Assembly: GCA_002419505.1 (NCBI GenBank)
Contig: DIGF01000023.1
Location: forward strand, 1 to 38,437
DNA length: 38,437 bases
Reading direction: 5' to 3'
From: Caryophanales bacterium UBA5729
GTDB lineage: Bacteria; Bacillota_I; Bacilli_A; Izemoplasmatales; Hujiaoplasmataceae
Shown: piece after piece, positions 7,157 through 15,515 of the stretch
Position numbering within the stretch: the stretch's first letter is position 1
Layout: every line of letters begins with the position of its first letter
Made by a program: the position numbers and the translations under genes
The notes under the pieces: model-generated
What the model saw: the letters and a program-made list of their open reading frames with translations, nothing else
The model's database searches: none
Told to the model about the DNA's origin: nothing

Positions 7157-9151
7157 ATGAGTCTAGCAAGTATCAAAGATTTTGGCAAAGTCACAATAAA
7201 AAAACTTAATGATCTTAATATCAATAACGTACAAGATATGTTATTGACTTTTCCTAAGAAATACGAAGTTAATAAGATAAGTTCAATCGAAGAAAAAGAG
7301 ATTAACAAACCAATGACTTTGGAAATTGAAGTTTTAAGCCCTCCTAAAGTATATTATATAAGGAAAAAACTTACTAAATTAACCTTTCAAGCTAAGTCAA
7401 ATAATGTAATATTCACAGTTGCGATTTTTAATCGAGAATATATGAGTAATTTTATCAAAACAGGAGTATTTTTAATTGTTACGGGAAAATTCTTGAAAAA
7501 TTATTCTGCCTTTTCTGCAAGTAATTTAGCGCTTAAACATAATTATTCTGAGGGAATTTTTCCAATATACAATTTAAGAGATATTACTGAACACCGAGTA
7601 AGAACTGGGCTAAACAATATCCTTAATTCAAATTATTACATTGAAGATGAACTACCGATATTCTTAAAGGAAAGACATAATTTCATAGACTTAAATAAAA
7701 TTATAAGAATGATACATAAGCCGATGTCATTAATCGATGTAAACTATGCCAAAACCAGAATGGCATATGAAGAGTTTTTATATTTTGCTCTGAGAATTGA
7801 AATAATTAAGAAACTTAATCAAAGGATTATTACGCCTAAGAAAGAATACAATATACATAAAGTAAAAGAGTTAATTAGATCTTTGCCTTTTGAATTAACA
7901 AAAGATCAAAAACAAGTAACTAATGAGATTTTTATTGATTTTCATAAAGAAGCATCTATGAATCGACTTTTACAAGGAGATGTTGGTTCGGGAAAAACAA
8001 TTGTAGCCGTAATTAGTGCTTATGCTGTAGTTACGGCTTGTTATCAAGTTGCTATATTAGCACCAACCTTAGTTTTAGCGAAACAACATTATAATACTTT
8101 TGTTAATTACTTATCTATCTTTGGCGTCAATATTGAACTTTTAACTAGTGAGACCACAACTAAAGATAAAGATAAGATTTTAGATAATGTAAAACTAGGT
8201 AAGGCCGATATAATAATTGGAACCCATAGTTTACTTCAAGAAGGTATTTCATTTAAAAAATTAGGGTTTGTTGTTATTGATGAGCAACAAAGGTTTGGTG
8301 TAGAACAACGAAAAACAATTAGGGAAAAGGGTATTAATCCCGATATCTTAATGATGAGCGCTACTCCAATACCTAGAACTCTCGCAATATCAATGTTTGA
8401 AAGCACTGAAGTATCAGTTATAAAAGAAAAACCTAGTGATCGAAAATTAATAAAAACCGAAATAATTGATTTTGAAAGTGTGGATAAAGCTTTTATTTCG
8501 ATACAAAAAGAATTAAATCTAAATCGACAAGTTTATGTAATATGTCCTTTGATTCAGGAAAGCGAAAACCGTTCATCAATATCAGTCGATGAGGCGTACA
8601 AAATCTTTAGTAAAAAGTTTAAAACAGCTAAAGTAGATATGTTACACGGCAAAATGAACGATGTAGATAAAAGCAGAGTTTTGAACAATTTCTATAACAA
8701 CATCACTAATATTTTAGTTTCAACAACGGTTGTAGAAGTTGGCGTTAATGTAAGCAACGCTTCAATAATGGTAATATTTAATGCTAATAATTTTGGTTTA
8801 GCACAACTGCATCAGTTGCGAGGACGAATTGGTAGAAATGATTATCCGGCATACTGTTATTTGATCGCTGATGACCTGATTGAAGAAATGGACAGGTTAA
8901 AAATACTAGAAAATTCTAATGATGGTTTTGAAATCAGTGAATATGATTTACAATTACGAGGGCCGGGTGAAGTGTTCGGGCACTTACAGTCAGGGGTTCC
9001 TAATTTCCGCTTTGCAAATATTATAACGGACACAAAATTAAGAGACCAGGCTTTTGAGGATGCAAAAGAATTAATCGGTAAAGATGATGAAAAAACTAAA
9101 AAAATTTATAGAAAGGTTTTAAATACAATAGAATCTTATAATTTAGATTAA
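7157..9151 (+). CDS. recG: ATP-dependent DNA helicase RecG
   Basis: Superfamily 2 helicase that regresses stalled forks and processes branched DNA. From ATG 7157 it has 664 residues, slightly under the usual 680. The N-terminal wedge/OB domain (about 1-150) is followed by the helicase core. GDVGSGKT (Walker A, about 274-281), DEQQRFG (DEAH-type box; DEQ is usual for RecG), SATPIPRT (motif III) and HQLRGRIGR (motif VI) are all present. The start was chosen because GAGG at 7147-7150 precedes this ATG and the product begins MSLASIKDFG; an in-frame ATG at 7145 also exists. It sits between fakA and plsX as in Bacillus, without the fapR regulator gene. Confidence 0.96.
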   Translation: MSLASIKDFGKVTIKKLNDLNINNVQDMLLTFPKKYEVNKISSIEEKEINKPMTLEIEVLSPPKVYYIRKKLTKLTFQAKSNNVIFTVAIFNREYMSNFIKTGVFLIVTGKFLKNYSAFSASNLALKHNYSEGIFPIYNLRDITEHRVRTGLNNILNSNYYIEDELPIFLKERHNFIDLNKIIRMIHKPMSLIDVNYAKTRMAYEEFLYFALRIEIIKKLNQRIITPKKEYNIHKVKELIRSLPFELTKDQKQVTNEIFIDFHKEASMNRLLQGDVGSGKTIVAVISAYAVVTACYQVAILAPTLVLAKQHYNTFVNYLSIFGVNIELLTSETTTKDKDKILDNVKLGKADIIIGTHSLLQEGISFKKLGFVVIDEQQRFGVEQRKTIREKGINPDILMMSATPIPRTLAISMFESTEVSVIKEKPSDRKLIKTEIIDFESVDKAFISIQKELNLNRQVYVICPLIQESENRSSISVDEAYKIFSKKFKTAKVDMLHGKMNDVDKSRVLNNFYNNITNILVSTTVVEVGVNVSNASIMVIFNANNFGLAQLHQLRGRIGRNDYPAYCYLIADDLIEEMDRLKILENSNDGFEISEYDLQLRGPGEVFGHLQSGVPNFRFANIITDTKLRDQAFEDAKELIGKDDEKTKKIYRKVLNTIESYNLD

Positions 9152-9155
9152 AATA

Positions 9156-9164
9156 TGATATACT
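9156..9164 (+). promoter_or_regulatory. Extended -10 promoter before plsX
   Basis: TGATATACT at 9156-9164 fits an extended -10, just after the recG stop and about 20 bases before the plsX ATG. No good -35 is seen. Confidence 0.45.
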
Positions 9165-9186
9165 TTGTAGATAAGAGGTGTGATAT

Positions 9187-10197
9187 ATGATTAAAATTGG
9201 CGTTGATGCAATGGGTGGAGATTTCGCCCCAAAAGAACAAGTATTGGGAGCAATGCTGGCTATCAAGAATATTCCTGATATTGAAATCAATCTCTATGGC
9301 GATGAAGATATTATTTCTCAGTATTTAACAGACAAAACAAGAATAAACGTAATTGATGCAAAGTATGTTATTCCCATGGGAGAAAAAAACCCTATACAAG
9401 CGATTAAGACTCATAAAAATTCTTCAATGGTGGTTGCTTTATCCAGTTTAAGAACGGATGAGAGTGACGCTGTTGTATCTAGTGGGGCTACGCAAGCTTT
9501 AATTGCAGGGGCTCATATTTTGGTTAGAAGAATGAAAGGGTTTAAACGGACTGCAATTTCACCTGTTTTACCTACAGTTCATGGTGGACATACCATTTTG
9601 TTGGATGCTGGAGCTAATCTAAGTATTAAACCCGAATATATGCTTCAACAAGCTTATTTTGCGAAAATATATGCTCAGAAATTATTTAATATTGAAAATC
9701 CAAAAGTTGGTTTAATTAATATCGGTACTGAAGACGGCAAAGGTCGTGAATTTGATCAAGAAGTTTTTAAGTTATTTAAAGAAACCGATTTATTTGATTT
9801 TTATGGGAATGTAGAACCAAAAGATGTTTTAGATCCACCTTGCGATATTTTGATCAGTGACGGATTCACTGCTAATATTGTCATGAAATCCGTAGAAGGT
9901 GCTGCAAAAGGAATGGGTAAATTACTTAAAAAACATCTTATGAGTAATTTACGAGGAAAAATCGCAGGACTTCTTGCAAGAAAAAACTTACAGAACTTTA
10001 AAAAAGAATTATCAGCAGAAGAAATCGGAGGCGCAGTGATTTTCGGTTTATACAAACCGGTTATTAAGGCTCAAGGCGCTTCAAAAGCTTATGGCTTTTA
10101 TAATGGAATTAGACAAGCCGCTAATGTTGTAAGAGAGAGAGTTTTCGAAACAGTTAAAGAATATATCGATACGCAAAAGGATTTTGAAGATGAGTAA
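9187..10197 (+). CDS. plsX: Phosphate acyltransferase PlsX
   Basis: PlsX converts acyl-ACP and phosphate to acyl-phosphate, the donor for PlsY in phospholipid synthesis. The protein has 336 residues, typical of the family. Recognisable blocks are IGVDAMGGDFAP at the N-terminus, SSGATQALIAGA (about 94-106), a GGHTILLDAGAN segment (about 132-143), NIGTEDGKG (about 178-186), and ISDGFTANIVMKSVEG (about 223-238). AAGAGGTG before the ATG is a good ribosome site. rnc overlaps its 3' end by 8 bases. The fabD, fabG and acpP genes that separate plsX from rnc in Bacillus are absent. This suggests that acyl groups may come mainly through FakA, but the acyl carrier genes may lie elsewhere. Confidence 0.96.
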   Translation: MIKIGVDAMGGDFAPKEQVLGAMLAIKNIPDIEINLYGDEDIISQYLTDKTRINVIDAKYVIPMGEKNPIQAIKTHKNSSMVVALSSLRTDESDAVVSSGATQALIAGAHILVRRMKGFKRTAISPVLPTVHGGHTILLDAGANLSIKPEYMLQQAYFAKIYAQKLFNIENPKVGLINIGTEDGKGREFDQEVFKLFKETDLFDFYGNVEPKDVLDPPCDILISDGFTANIVMKSVEGAAKGMGKLLKKHLMSNLRGKIAGLLARKNLQNFKKELSAEEIGGAVIFGLYKPVIKAQGASKAYGFYNGIRQAANVVRERVFETVKEYIDTQKDFEDE

Positions 10198-10879
10198 GAA
10201 TGTAAGAGAGTTAGAAGTTTTATTCAACCTTAAATTTTCTAATTTTGCAATTCTTACTAGAGCTATGACTCATTCATCTTATGCCTATGAAAACAATTGC
10301 CTAAGTAATGAAAGATTAGAGTTTATCGGTGATGCAGTACTAGATTTAGTTGTCGGTAAATTTTTATATGATAACATCCCTGAATCTGAGGGAGTGCTTA
10401 CAAAAAAAAGAGCTCAAGAAGTTTGTGAAGAAGCTCTTTATAATTATGCGAAATCTTTTAATCTTGGAGATTATTTACTGCTTGGTAAAGGTGAAGAAAC
10501 TTCGGGTGGTAGAGAGAAACCAGCGTTGTTAGCAGATGCTTTTGAAGCTTTTATTGGAGCAATCTACATAGATAAAGGCCTTAATGAGGTTTATAAAGTT
10601 GCCGAAAAAATAATTTTTCCAAATATTAAAAGAAATTTACACAAAGAAGATAATGATTATAAAAGTAAGTTACAAGAATTATTACAATCAGATAAAAGAA
10701 GTTTAAAATATGAGATTATTTCTGAAACTGGGCCTTCTCATGATCGGGAATTTGTTTCTCGGGTCTATATGGATGATTTTATAATCATGGGCGAAGGTAA
10801 AGGGAAAAGCAAAAAGGAAGCAGAACAAAACGCAGCTTATGCTACATTGCAGAAATTAGCTGACAACAGAGAAAAGTAG
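10190..10879 (+). CDS. rnc: Ribonuclease III
   Basis: Endonuclease that cuts double-stranded RNA, including rRNA precursors. The 229-residue product has the RNase III signature ERLEFIGDAVLDLVVG (about 41-56, containing the catalytic Asp), the second acidic site ADAFEAFIGAIYID (about 113-126), and a C-terminal double-stranded RNA-binding domain (about 155-225, ending GKSKKEAEQNAAYATL). I chose ATG 10190, which overlaps plsX by 8 bases (ATGAGTAA); a TTG six bases upstream is an alternative. It is followed at once by a DnaD-domain gene rather than smc-ftsY. Confidence 0.95.
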   Translation: MSKNVRELEVLFNLKFSNFAILTRAMTHSSYAYENNCLSNERLEFIGDAVLDLVVGKFLYDNIPESEGVLTKKRAQEVCEEALYNYAKSFNLGDYLLLGKGEETSGGREKPALLADAFEAFIGAIYIDKGLNEVYKVAEKIIFPNIKRNLHKEDNDYKSKLQELLQSDKRSLKYEIISETGPSHDREFVSRVYMDDFIIMGEGKGKSKKEAEQNAAYATLQKLADNREK

Positions 10880-10888
10880 GTAATATGA

Positions 10889-11542
10889 ATGGATGTTATA
10901 ATTTTAAAAAAAATGATTTCAGAAGGAATTGTTGATTTTGATAAGCTGCTTAAAAAAACATATAAGGAATTAGGCATTTCTGAATTAGAAGCCTTTTTGC
11001 TTATGGAACTAAATGCCCTAAAAGTTAAAAACATTCATTTTGTAACACCAAAGATCTTAACAAAAAAATTGACGATTTCTGAATTAGAAGCACTTTCTTT
11101 AATGGATACTTTGATGAAAAAGAAGTATTTGAATTTTGTATTAATCAAGGGCCAAAACGGAAAGCAAAGCGAAAGTTTTGATATAGATTTGACTTATCGT
11201 AAAATCCTAGAACACTATCAAACAATTGTCATGGATGATATCATGAAAACAGATTCGAAACATGAAACTTTGGAAGACGAAATTGTTGACTTATTAGAAA
11301 AAAACTTTCAAAAGCAACTTAAACCTTTAGAGGTTGAGTTGATCAGCAAATGGATCCATGAATACAAGTATACTAAAGAAGATATCAAAGAAGCGATTTT
11401 TACTGCCATTAAAGCAAATAGGAGTTCAATCAGTTATTTAGATAGTGTTTTACTGAAGAAACGTCAGGTCAATCAAGATGTGAAAGTCAGAAAGACTAAT
11501 AAGAAAAAATCTTCTGCCTTAAAGGAGTTTCTTGAGTCATGA
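10889..11542 (+). CDS. dnaD: DnaD-domain replication initiation protein
   Basis: DnaD-type proteins help load the replicative helicase at origins in low-GC Gram-positives. The 217-residue product has an N-terminal winged-helix-like part (about 1-100) and a C-terminal DnaB/DnaD domain. Within the latter, LKPLEVELISKWIHEYKYTK followed by EDIKEAIFTA and SISYLDSVLLK matches the family (about 148-193). The tail is Lys-rich. It overlaps nth by ATGA, the dnaD-nth pairing also seen in Bacillus. The start at 10889 is preceded by TAGG; an overlapping ATG at 10885 is out of frame and soon stops. The family is firm; orthology to DnaD itself rather than another DnaD-like protein is likely from the nth neighbour. 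Confidence 0.82.
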   Translation: MDVIILKKMISEGIVDFDKLLKKTYKELGISELEAFLLMELNALKVKNIHFVTPKILTKKLTISELEALSLMDTLMKKKYLNFVLIKGQNGKQSESFDIDLTYRKILEHYQTIVMDDIMKTDSKHETLEDEIVDLLEKNFQKQLKPLEVELISKWIHEYKYTKEDIKEAIFTAIKANRSSISYLDSVLLKKRQVNQDVKVRKTNKKKSSALKEFLES

Positions 11543-12174
11543 CCAAGAAACAAGAAATAGCTCTTAAGATATATGATGAAATTACAAAATTATATCCAAA
11601 CGCCAGTTGCGAGTTAAATTATAAAAAAGACCATGAACTATTAATTGCAATTATGTTGAGTGCTCAGACAACAGATCAGTCAGTCAATAAAATAACGCCT
11701 CATCTTTTTAATAAATACCAAAATTTATCAGACTACATAAACGCGGATTTAGTAGAACTTGAAAACGATATAAGGAATATTGGTTTATATAGAAATAAGG
11801 CTAAAAATCTACAAAAAATGGCAGAAAAAGTATACGATAAGTTCTCTGGTACTATTCCGAAAACCCAGGAAGAGTTAGAATCACTTCCAGGAGTAGGAAG
11901 AAAAACTGCAAATGTTTATCTTGCCGAACTGCACAAAATGCCAAGAATCGCTGTTGATACACATGTTTCTCGAGTTTCAATAAGATTAGGATTCGCCAAA
12001 ATCGATTCTACCCCAAAACAAATTGAAGAAAACTTGATGAAGCTATATCCAAAAGCTTTATGGATTTCATTACATCATAAGTTAATCTTTTTTGGCAGAT
12101 ATTTTTGTACAGCGAGAAAGCCTAACTGTAAGAATTGTCCAATAATTAAGGATTGTAAAATGCCACAAATTTAA
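11539..12174 (+). CDS. nth: Endonuclease III (DNA glycosylase/AP lyase)
   Basis: Base-excision repair enzyme that removes oxidised pyrimidines. All key parts are present in 211 residues: LSAQTTDQSVN (about 36-46), the helix-hairpin-helix LPGVGRKTANV with the catalytic Lys (about 114-124), the catalytic Asp in AVDTHVSR (about 135-142), and a C-terminal [4Fe-4S] site with cysteines spaced C-x6-C-x2-C-x5-C (about 191-207). It is last in the plsX-rnc-dnaD-nth run and is followed by a terminator. Confidence 0.96.
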   Translation: MTKKQEIALKIYDEITKLYPNASCELNYKKDHELLIAIMLSAQTTDQSVNKITPHLFNKYQNLSDYINADLVELENDIRNIGLYRNKAKNLQKMAEKVYDKFSGTIPKTQEELESLPGVGRKTANVYLAELHKMPRIAVDTHVSRVSIRLGFAKIDSTPKQIEENLMKLYPKALWISLHHKLIFFGRYFCTARKPNCKNCPIIKDCKMPQI

Positions 12175-12190
12175 TAAAATAAAAATTATA

Positions 12191-12231
12191 GACGTGAAAT
12201 ATTCAACTGAAATATTCAACGTCTTTTTTTT
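12191..12231 (+). terminator. Terminator after nth
   Basis: GACGT (12191-12195) pairs with ACGTC (12219-12223), and the inner GAAATATTC/GAATATTTC-like arms extend the stem with small bulges. T8 follows at 12224-12231. Confidence 0.65.
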
Positions 12232-12250
12232 ATTTTCAAAAGATATTAAG

Positions 12251-12286
12251 CGCTAATTAGTTTTACAGGATGATAGAACGCTAATT
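12251..12286. repeat. Pair of CGCTAATT direct repeats upstream of the regulator
   Basis: CGCTAATT occurs at 12251-12258 and 12279-12286, 28 bases apart, about 45-75 bases before the possible -10 of the regulator gene. It could be an operator, but 8-mers like this can recur by chance in AT-rich DNA. Confidence 0.3.
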
Positions 12287-12374
12287 TTTTCAAGTTTTTT
12301 TCCTTTATTTTTCATCAATTTACATTTATAATTTTTTTATTAAGGATATAACAAAATGAAAGGACTTTATTTTT

Positions 12375-13610
12375 ATGAACGAAAAGTTAGATTCTGAATT
12401 TGAGAGAAGAAGAGAAATGATGGAACAGTTTTATTATCGGGATATTGGGCAAGTAATTAAAAAATTGCGAATTTCAAGTAAAATGACTCAGGAATCAGTT
12501 GCTTATGGAATTTGTTCTCACACTTACATATCTAAACTTGAGAACAATCAAATTATCGGAAAAAGGGAAAATGTTATTTTAATAATGGAAAAAATGAATG
12601 TACCTATTGATGAAATCTATTTTCCTGATGAGATGATTTCCAGTTTAGAAGATGCGATTAATTGCTTCTTTTATCGAGATCTGCCAGGGTATAAAGAAAT
12701 CTTCGAAAGGATTAGCGAATATAATTTTTCTACCTTACTTCAAGTTATAAAGCTTGGGTATTACATTCTTAGTGACGATTATGAAGAAGCGGGATATATA
12801 TATAATGAAACTTTTAGATACTTGAATTCACTTGAAGATTATGGGTTGTCAATTTTTTTGATTTTTGCTGGTTATTACAACATTGGAATTAAAAAATATT
12901 CTAGAGCTAAAGAAATAATCGGAAAAATAGAAAGCAAATTTATTAACGACGATATTACTTATGCATTATATAGTTTTAGCAGATTCATAATTTATGGTAA
13001 TTTGTACAAGTTTTTATCTGCATCAGAAGCCTGTATGCGGGCTTTAACTGTTTTTAATAAATATTCAAATATGGAAAGAATCAATGAAATTCATTTTTGG
13101 AGAAAATTGTTTAAATTATATGAAACAAATACCAAGGCTCATGAATACAATCTTAATTGTGTAAAGTTTATTAATAGACAAAATATCAACTATTTTTTAG
13201 TTGTCCTTGCTCTATCTAGCAATGAACCTCAAAAATATTTGAACCATCTGGATAAAGATAGTGTTAATTATTCTCTCGGATTATTTTTTAAAGCAAAACT
13301 GAGTATAGAAGACGAGAACAATGAATTATTTACAGAAACATATAATGAACTAGATGAACTTCATTATAAAGTAGAGTCAAAATTAGATTATTTACACATG
13401 CTTAGGCTTTTAAAATCAAAAAAAGAAATAGAATATAAAGATTACCTAATAAATTTTGTGATAGATTACCTCCAAGAAAGACAAGATTTCTTTTTCTTGA
13501 AACTTGCTTATAATGAGATTGTTGAAATTTTAACAAACAAAAATCGCTATAAAGACGCTTTGATATATAAGAATAAATTTGAGCAGTTTGTATTAGTGAT
13601 GCAAAGCTGA
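12375..13610 (+). CDS. XRE-type helix-turn-helix regulator with long helical (TPR-like) C-terminal domain
   Basis: Residues about 22-78 form a Cro/C1-type helix-turn-helix (IGQVIKKLRISSKMTQ, then YISKLENNQ). The remaining 330 residues are all-helical with repeated amphipathic pairs rich in Tyr and Phe, resembling the TPR domains of Rgg/PlcR-like (RRNPP) regulators that bind small peptides. The length of 411 is longer than the usual 280-320. No export or peptide gene adjoins it. AAAGGA precedes the ATG at about 10 bases, and a possible -10 (TATAAT) lies at 12327-12332. The gene converges on mrp. That it is a DNA-binding regulator is well supported; peptide sensing is only an inference from architecture. 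Confidence 0.75.
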   Translation: MNEKLDSEFERRREMMEQFYYRDIGQVIKKLRISSKMTQESVAYGICSHTYISKLENNQIIGKRENVILIMEKMNVPIDEIYFPDEMISSLEDAINCFFYRDLPGYKEIFERISEYNFSTLLQVIKLGYYILSDDYEEAGYIYNETFRYLNSLEDYGLSIFLIFAGYYNIGIKKYSRAKEIIGKIESKFINDDITYALYSFSRFIIYGNLYKFLSASEACMRALTVFNKYSNMERINEIHFWRKLFKLYETNTKAHEYNLNCVKFINRQNINYFLVVLALSSNEPQKYLNHLDKDSVNYSLGLFFKAKLSIEDENNELFTETYNELDELHYKVESKLDYLHMLRLLKSKKEIEYKDYLINFVIDYLQERQDFFFLKLAYNEIVEILTNKNRYKDALIYKNKFEQFVLVMQS

Positions 13611-13611
13611 T

Positions 13612-13635
13612 AAAAAAAACTCCTCGATCGAGGAG
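13612..13635 (-). terminator. Terminator of mrp
   Basis: CTCCTCGATCGAGGAG (13620-13635) is a perfect palindrome directly abutting the mrp stop. On the minus strand it is followed by T8. On the plus strand no T-run follows, so it mainly serves mrp. Confidence 0.88.
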
Positions 13636-14610
13636 CTATAAAAGTTTTATTATTTTTTTTGCTAGATTCAAATAGATTATTCCACACATATCAGTTTCAT
13701 CACAAATAATTTTTTCATAATTAGTGATTGGTAAAGTAGCTAATAGTTCGACCAATAATTCGTCTGCAACTTTTTTCCCGCCATCTTTTCCGAAAATATA
13801 ATGAAATTCATTGTTTACTTCGTAATAGGACATGTTTTCTATAACGCCAATAACGTCTTGCGATAAATCTTTTGCGGCATAGCCGGCTTTAATCGCAATA
13901 TGAGCTGCACTTTCTTGAGGTGTGGTTACAATAACCATTTTGGCTTCTTCAGAGAAGTTTTTTAAGTCCATCATAACATCACCGGTACCAGGTGGAAGAT
14001 CAACTAAGAAATAATCGATTTCTTCACTCCAAAGTGTATCCTCAAAGAAGAGTTTAAGAATTTTACCTAACATAGGTCCTCTTAACATCAATGCTCGTTT
14101 TTCTTCTACTAAATATTCGGTTGAAACCATTTGAATATTATCTTTTTCAAATGGGTAGATTTTTCCATCTTTGTCACCCATTAACACATGATTGGTAGCG
14201 TGTAAAATCTTTGGCATATTAGCGCCATAAATATCCGCATCAATTATACCCACCTTCTTGCCCATACGCATTAAAGCATAGGCTAAATTAGCGGTTACAG
14301 TTGATTTTCCTACTCCACCTTTCCCAGAAGCAATAAGCAAAGTTTTGGATTTTTTATTTCTGAGTTTTCTTTTTGTAAATTCAATTTTTACACCTGCATA
14401 TCCTAGATCAAGTTTAACGATTTTTGCAATCTCACGAGTTATTTGTTTAGTGAAGTTGTTGTCTTTATCATTTACTTCAATAATCATTATAACCGAATTG
14501 TTTTCATCGATTCCCACGTGTTTGATACCATTGGTTTCTTTTAGTGTTTTTTCACTACTAGGATCAATAATTTCTTCTATCTTTTGTTTAATAATTTCAA
14601 TTTCTGACAT
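13636..14610 (-). CDS. mrp: Mrp/ApbC/NBP35-family P-loop ATPase (lacks the usual CxxC)
   Basis: A deviant-Walker ATPase of the iron-sulfur carrier family. An N-terminal DUF59/MIP18 domain (about 1-85) precedes the ATPase with SGKGGVGKST (95-104), GIIDADIYGANMP (121-133), DLPPGTGD (204-211) and TTPQESAA (229-236). Length (324) is typical. In canonical members ENMSY is followed by a CxxC that bridges the cluster. Here ENMSYYEVNNEFHYIFG (258-274) has no Cys at all. The only cysteines in the whole protein are Cys303 and Cys309 near the C-terminus. It may be a carrier with altered ligands or a regulator-like member such as Bacillus SalA. The start has GGGATGAG upstream. Confidence 0.9.
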   Translation of the reverse strand: MSEIEIIKQKIEEIIDPSSEKTLKETNGIKHVGIDENNSVIMIIEVNDKDNNFTKQITREIAKIVKLDLGYAGVKIEFTKRKLRNKKSKTLLIASGKGGVGKSTVTANLAYALMRMGKKVGIIDADIYGANMPKILHATNHVLMGDKDGKIYPFEKDNIQMVSTEYLVEEKRALMLRGPMLGKILKLFFEDTLWSEEIDYFLVDLPPGTGDVMMDLKNFSEEAKMVIVTTPQESAAHIAIKAGYAAKDLSQDVIGVIENMSYYEVNNEFHYIFGKDGGKKVADELLVELLATLPITNYEKIICDETDMCGIIYLNLAKKIIKLL

Positions 14611-14641
14611 AATAATCTCATCCCTTCTTACTGTTCAATTC

Positions 14642-14647
14642 ATTATA
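14642..14647 (-). promoter_or_regulatory. -10 element of the mrp promoter
   Basis: Perfect TATAAT on the minus strand at 14647-14642, about 32 bases upstream of the mrp ATG. The -35 is weak. Confidence 0.45.
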
Positions 14648-14711
14648 ACGCAAAACGACTTTTATTAAAACTAAAATGATTTTTTTATCCACTTTCAAAG
14701 GGATTTTTTTC

Positions 14712-14740
14712 TTGACATTTATTTGATAAAAAAGTATAAT
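14712..14740 (+). promoter_or_regulatory. Consensus promoter of yceD-rpmF
   Basis: TTGACA (14712-14717), exactly 17 bases, TATAAT (14735-14740). This is a perfect consensus sigma-A promoter, the strongest in the window, fitting a ribosomal protein operon. Confidence 0.9.
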
Positions 14741-14766
14741 TGATTTGCTGTGATGAGGTGATGAAA

Positions 14767-15237
14767 TTGAAGTGGACAATTCATGAACTTATTAAGAAGG
14801 CAAAGAATGATAATTTAATTGATGAAACAATTGATTTGAGAGCTTTTTTAAAATCTGAGTTTGAAGATTTAGTTGATATTTATGACACAAGCGTTATCGG
14901 TGAATATCATTATTATCAAAGTGAGAATCTATTTGAATTTAATCTAGAGATAACCACAAAATTGATTATGCTATGTTCAATTACCCTAGTTGAAATACCA
15001 ATAGATTTGAATTTTAAATCGCAGTTAAATTTTTCAGTAAATTACATCAATGACGACACACATGTTATCGACGGAATAACCATCGATTTAAAACCTTATA
15101 TTTTTTCTGAAATTCTTGTAGAAAAGCCGATGAAAGTGATTTCTAAAGGAGCATATAAAAAATATCAAGAAAATTTAGTTGAGTTATCCGAAGCAGAACT
15201 TACGGATAACAGTCCGTTTGCAAAACTTAAAAAGTAA
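14767..15237 (+). CDS. yceD: YceD/DUF177 family protein (rRNA accumulation protein)
   Basis: Small conserved protein normally encoded just before rpmF and linked to 23S rRNA accumulation. I take TTG 14767 as the start. GAGGTG at 14755-14760 is then 6 bases away, and the product begins MKWTIHEL, the typical YceD/YlbN start. The ATG at 14761 would sit directly against the ribosome site. The product has 156 residues, with a family-typical acidic central part (LDLNFKSQLNF-like block near 80-95) and an ending NSPFAKLKK, matching the common C-terminal DPRLAKL-type motif. It is followed by rpmF after 15 bases. The family call rests on length, N-terminus, ending and the rpmF neighbour. Confidence 0.85.
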   Translation: MKWTIHELIKKAKNDNLIDETIDLRAFLKSEFEDLVDIYDTSVIGEYHYYQSENLFEFNLEITTKLIMLCSITLVEIPIDLNFKSQLNFSVNYINDDTHVIDGITIDLKPYIFSEILVEKPMKVISKGAYKKYQENLVELSEAELTDNSPFAKLKK

Positions 15238-15252
15238 GGAGGGTATCAGATT

Positions 15253-15447
15253 ATGGCTGTACAACAGAGAAAAGTTAGTAAACAACAAAAAAGAAAAAGA
15301 AGAACCCATTTTAAATTACATGCACCAACTATGGCAGTATGTCCTAATTGCGGTGAGTTAACATTATCACATCAAGTTTGTAAATCATGCGGTTTCTACA
15401 AAGGAAAATTAGTTGTTGAACCAAAACCAGAAAAAGAAGCAGAATAA
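15253..15447 (+). CDS. rpmF: 50S ribosomal protein L32
   Basis: Ribosomal protein of the large subunit, 64 residues. It begins MAVQQRKVSKQQKRKRR and has the zinc-ribbon form with CPNC (about 30-33) and CKSC (about 43-46). An Glu/Lys-rich tail follows. AAGGAGGG at about 15236-15243 is a strong ribosome site. Co-transcribed with yceD from the consensus promoter, and ended by a strong hairpin. Confidence 0.97.
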   Translation: MAVQQRKVSKQQKRKRRTHFKLHAPTMAVCPNCGELTLSHQVCKSCGFYKGKLVVEPKPEKEAE

Positions 15448-15457
15448 AAGAAAAGAT

Positions 15458-15484
15458 ACGTTGAAATTTCAACGTTTTTCTTTT
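15458..15484 (+). terminator. Terminator of yceD-rpmF
   Basis: ACGTTGAAATTTCAACGT (15458-15475) is a perfect palindrome followed by TTTTCTTTT. Confidence 0.85.
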
Positions 15485-15491
15485 GCATTTA

Positions 15492-15500
15492 TGTTATAAT
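15492..15500 (+). promoter_or_regulatory. Extended -10 promoter of rsmH
   Basis: TGTTATAAT at 15492-15500, 15 bases before the rsmH ATG. No good -35 is found because the rpmF terminator occupies that region. Confidence 0.6.
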
Positions 15501-15515
15501 TAAGTTGGTGATTGT

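Noticed and set aside
11000..11120. Internal duplication ISELEA twice in the DnaD-domain protein
   Set aside because: Both copies fall at helix starts of the winged-helix region and are short; chance similarity of helices is more likely than a repeat.
14345..14668. Plus-strand open frame opposite mrp
   Set aside because: It is the antisense of a well-supported gene, has no ribosome site or recognisable motif, and is rich in Ile, Leu and Ser as expected of a shadow frame.
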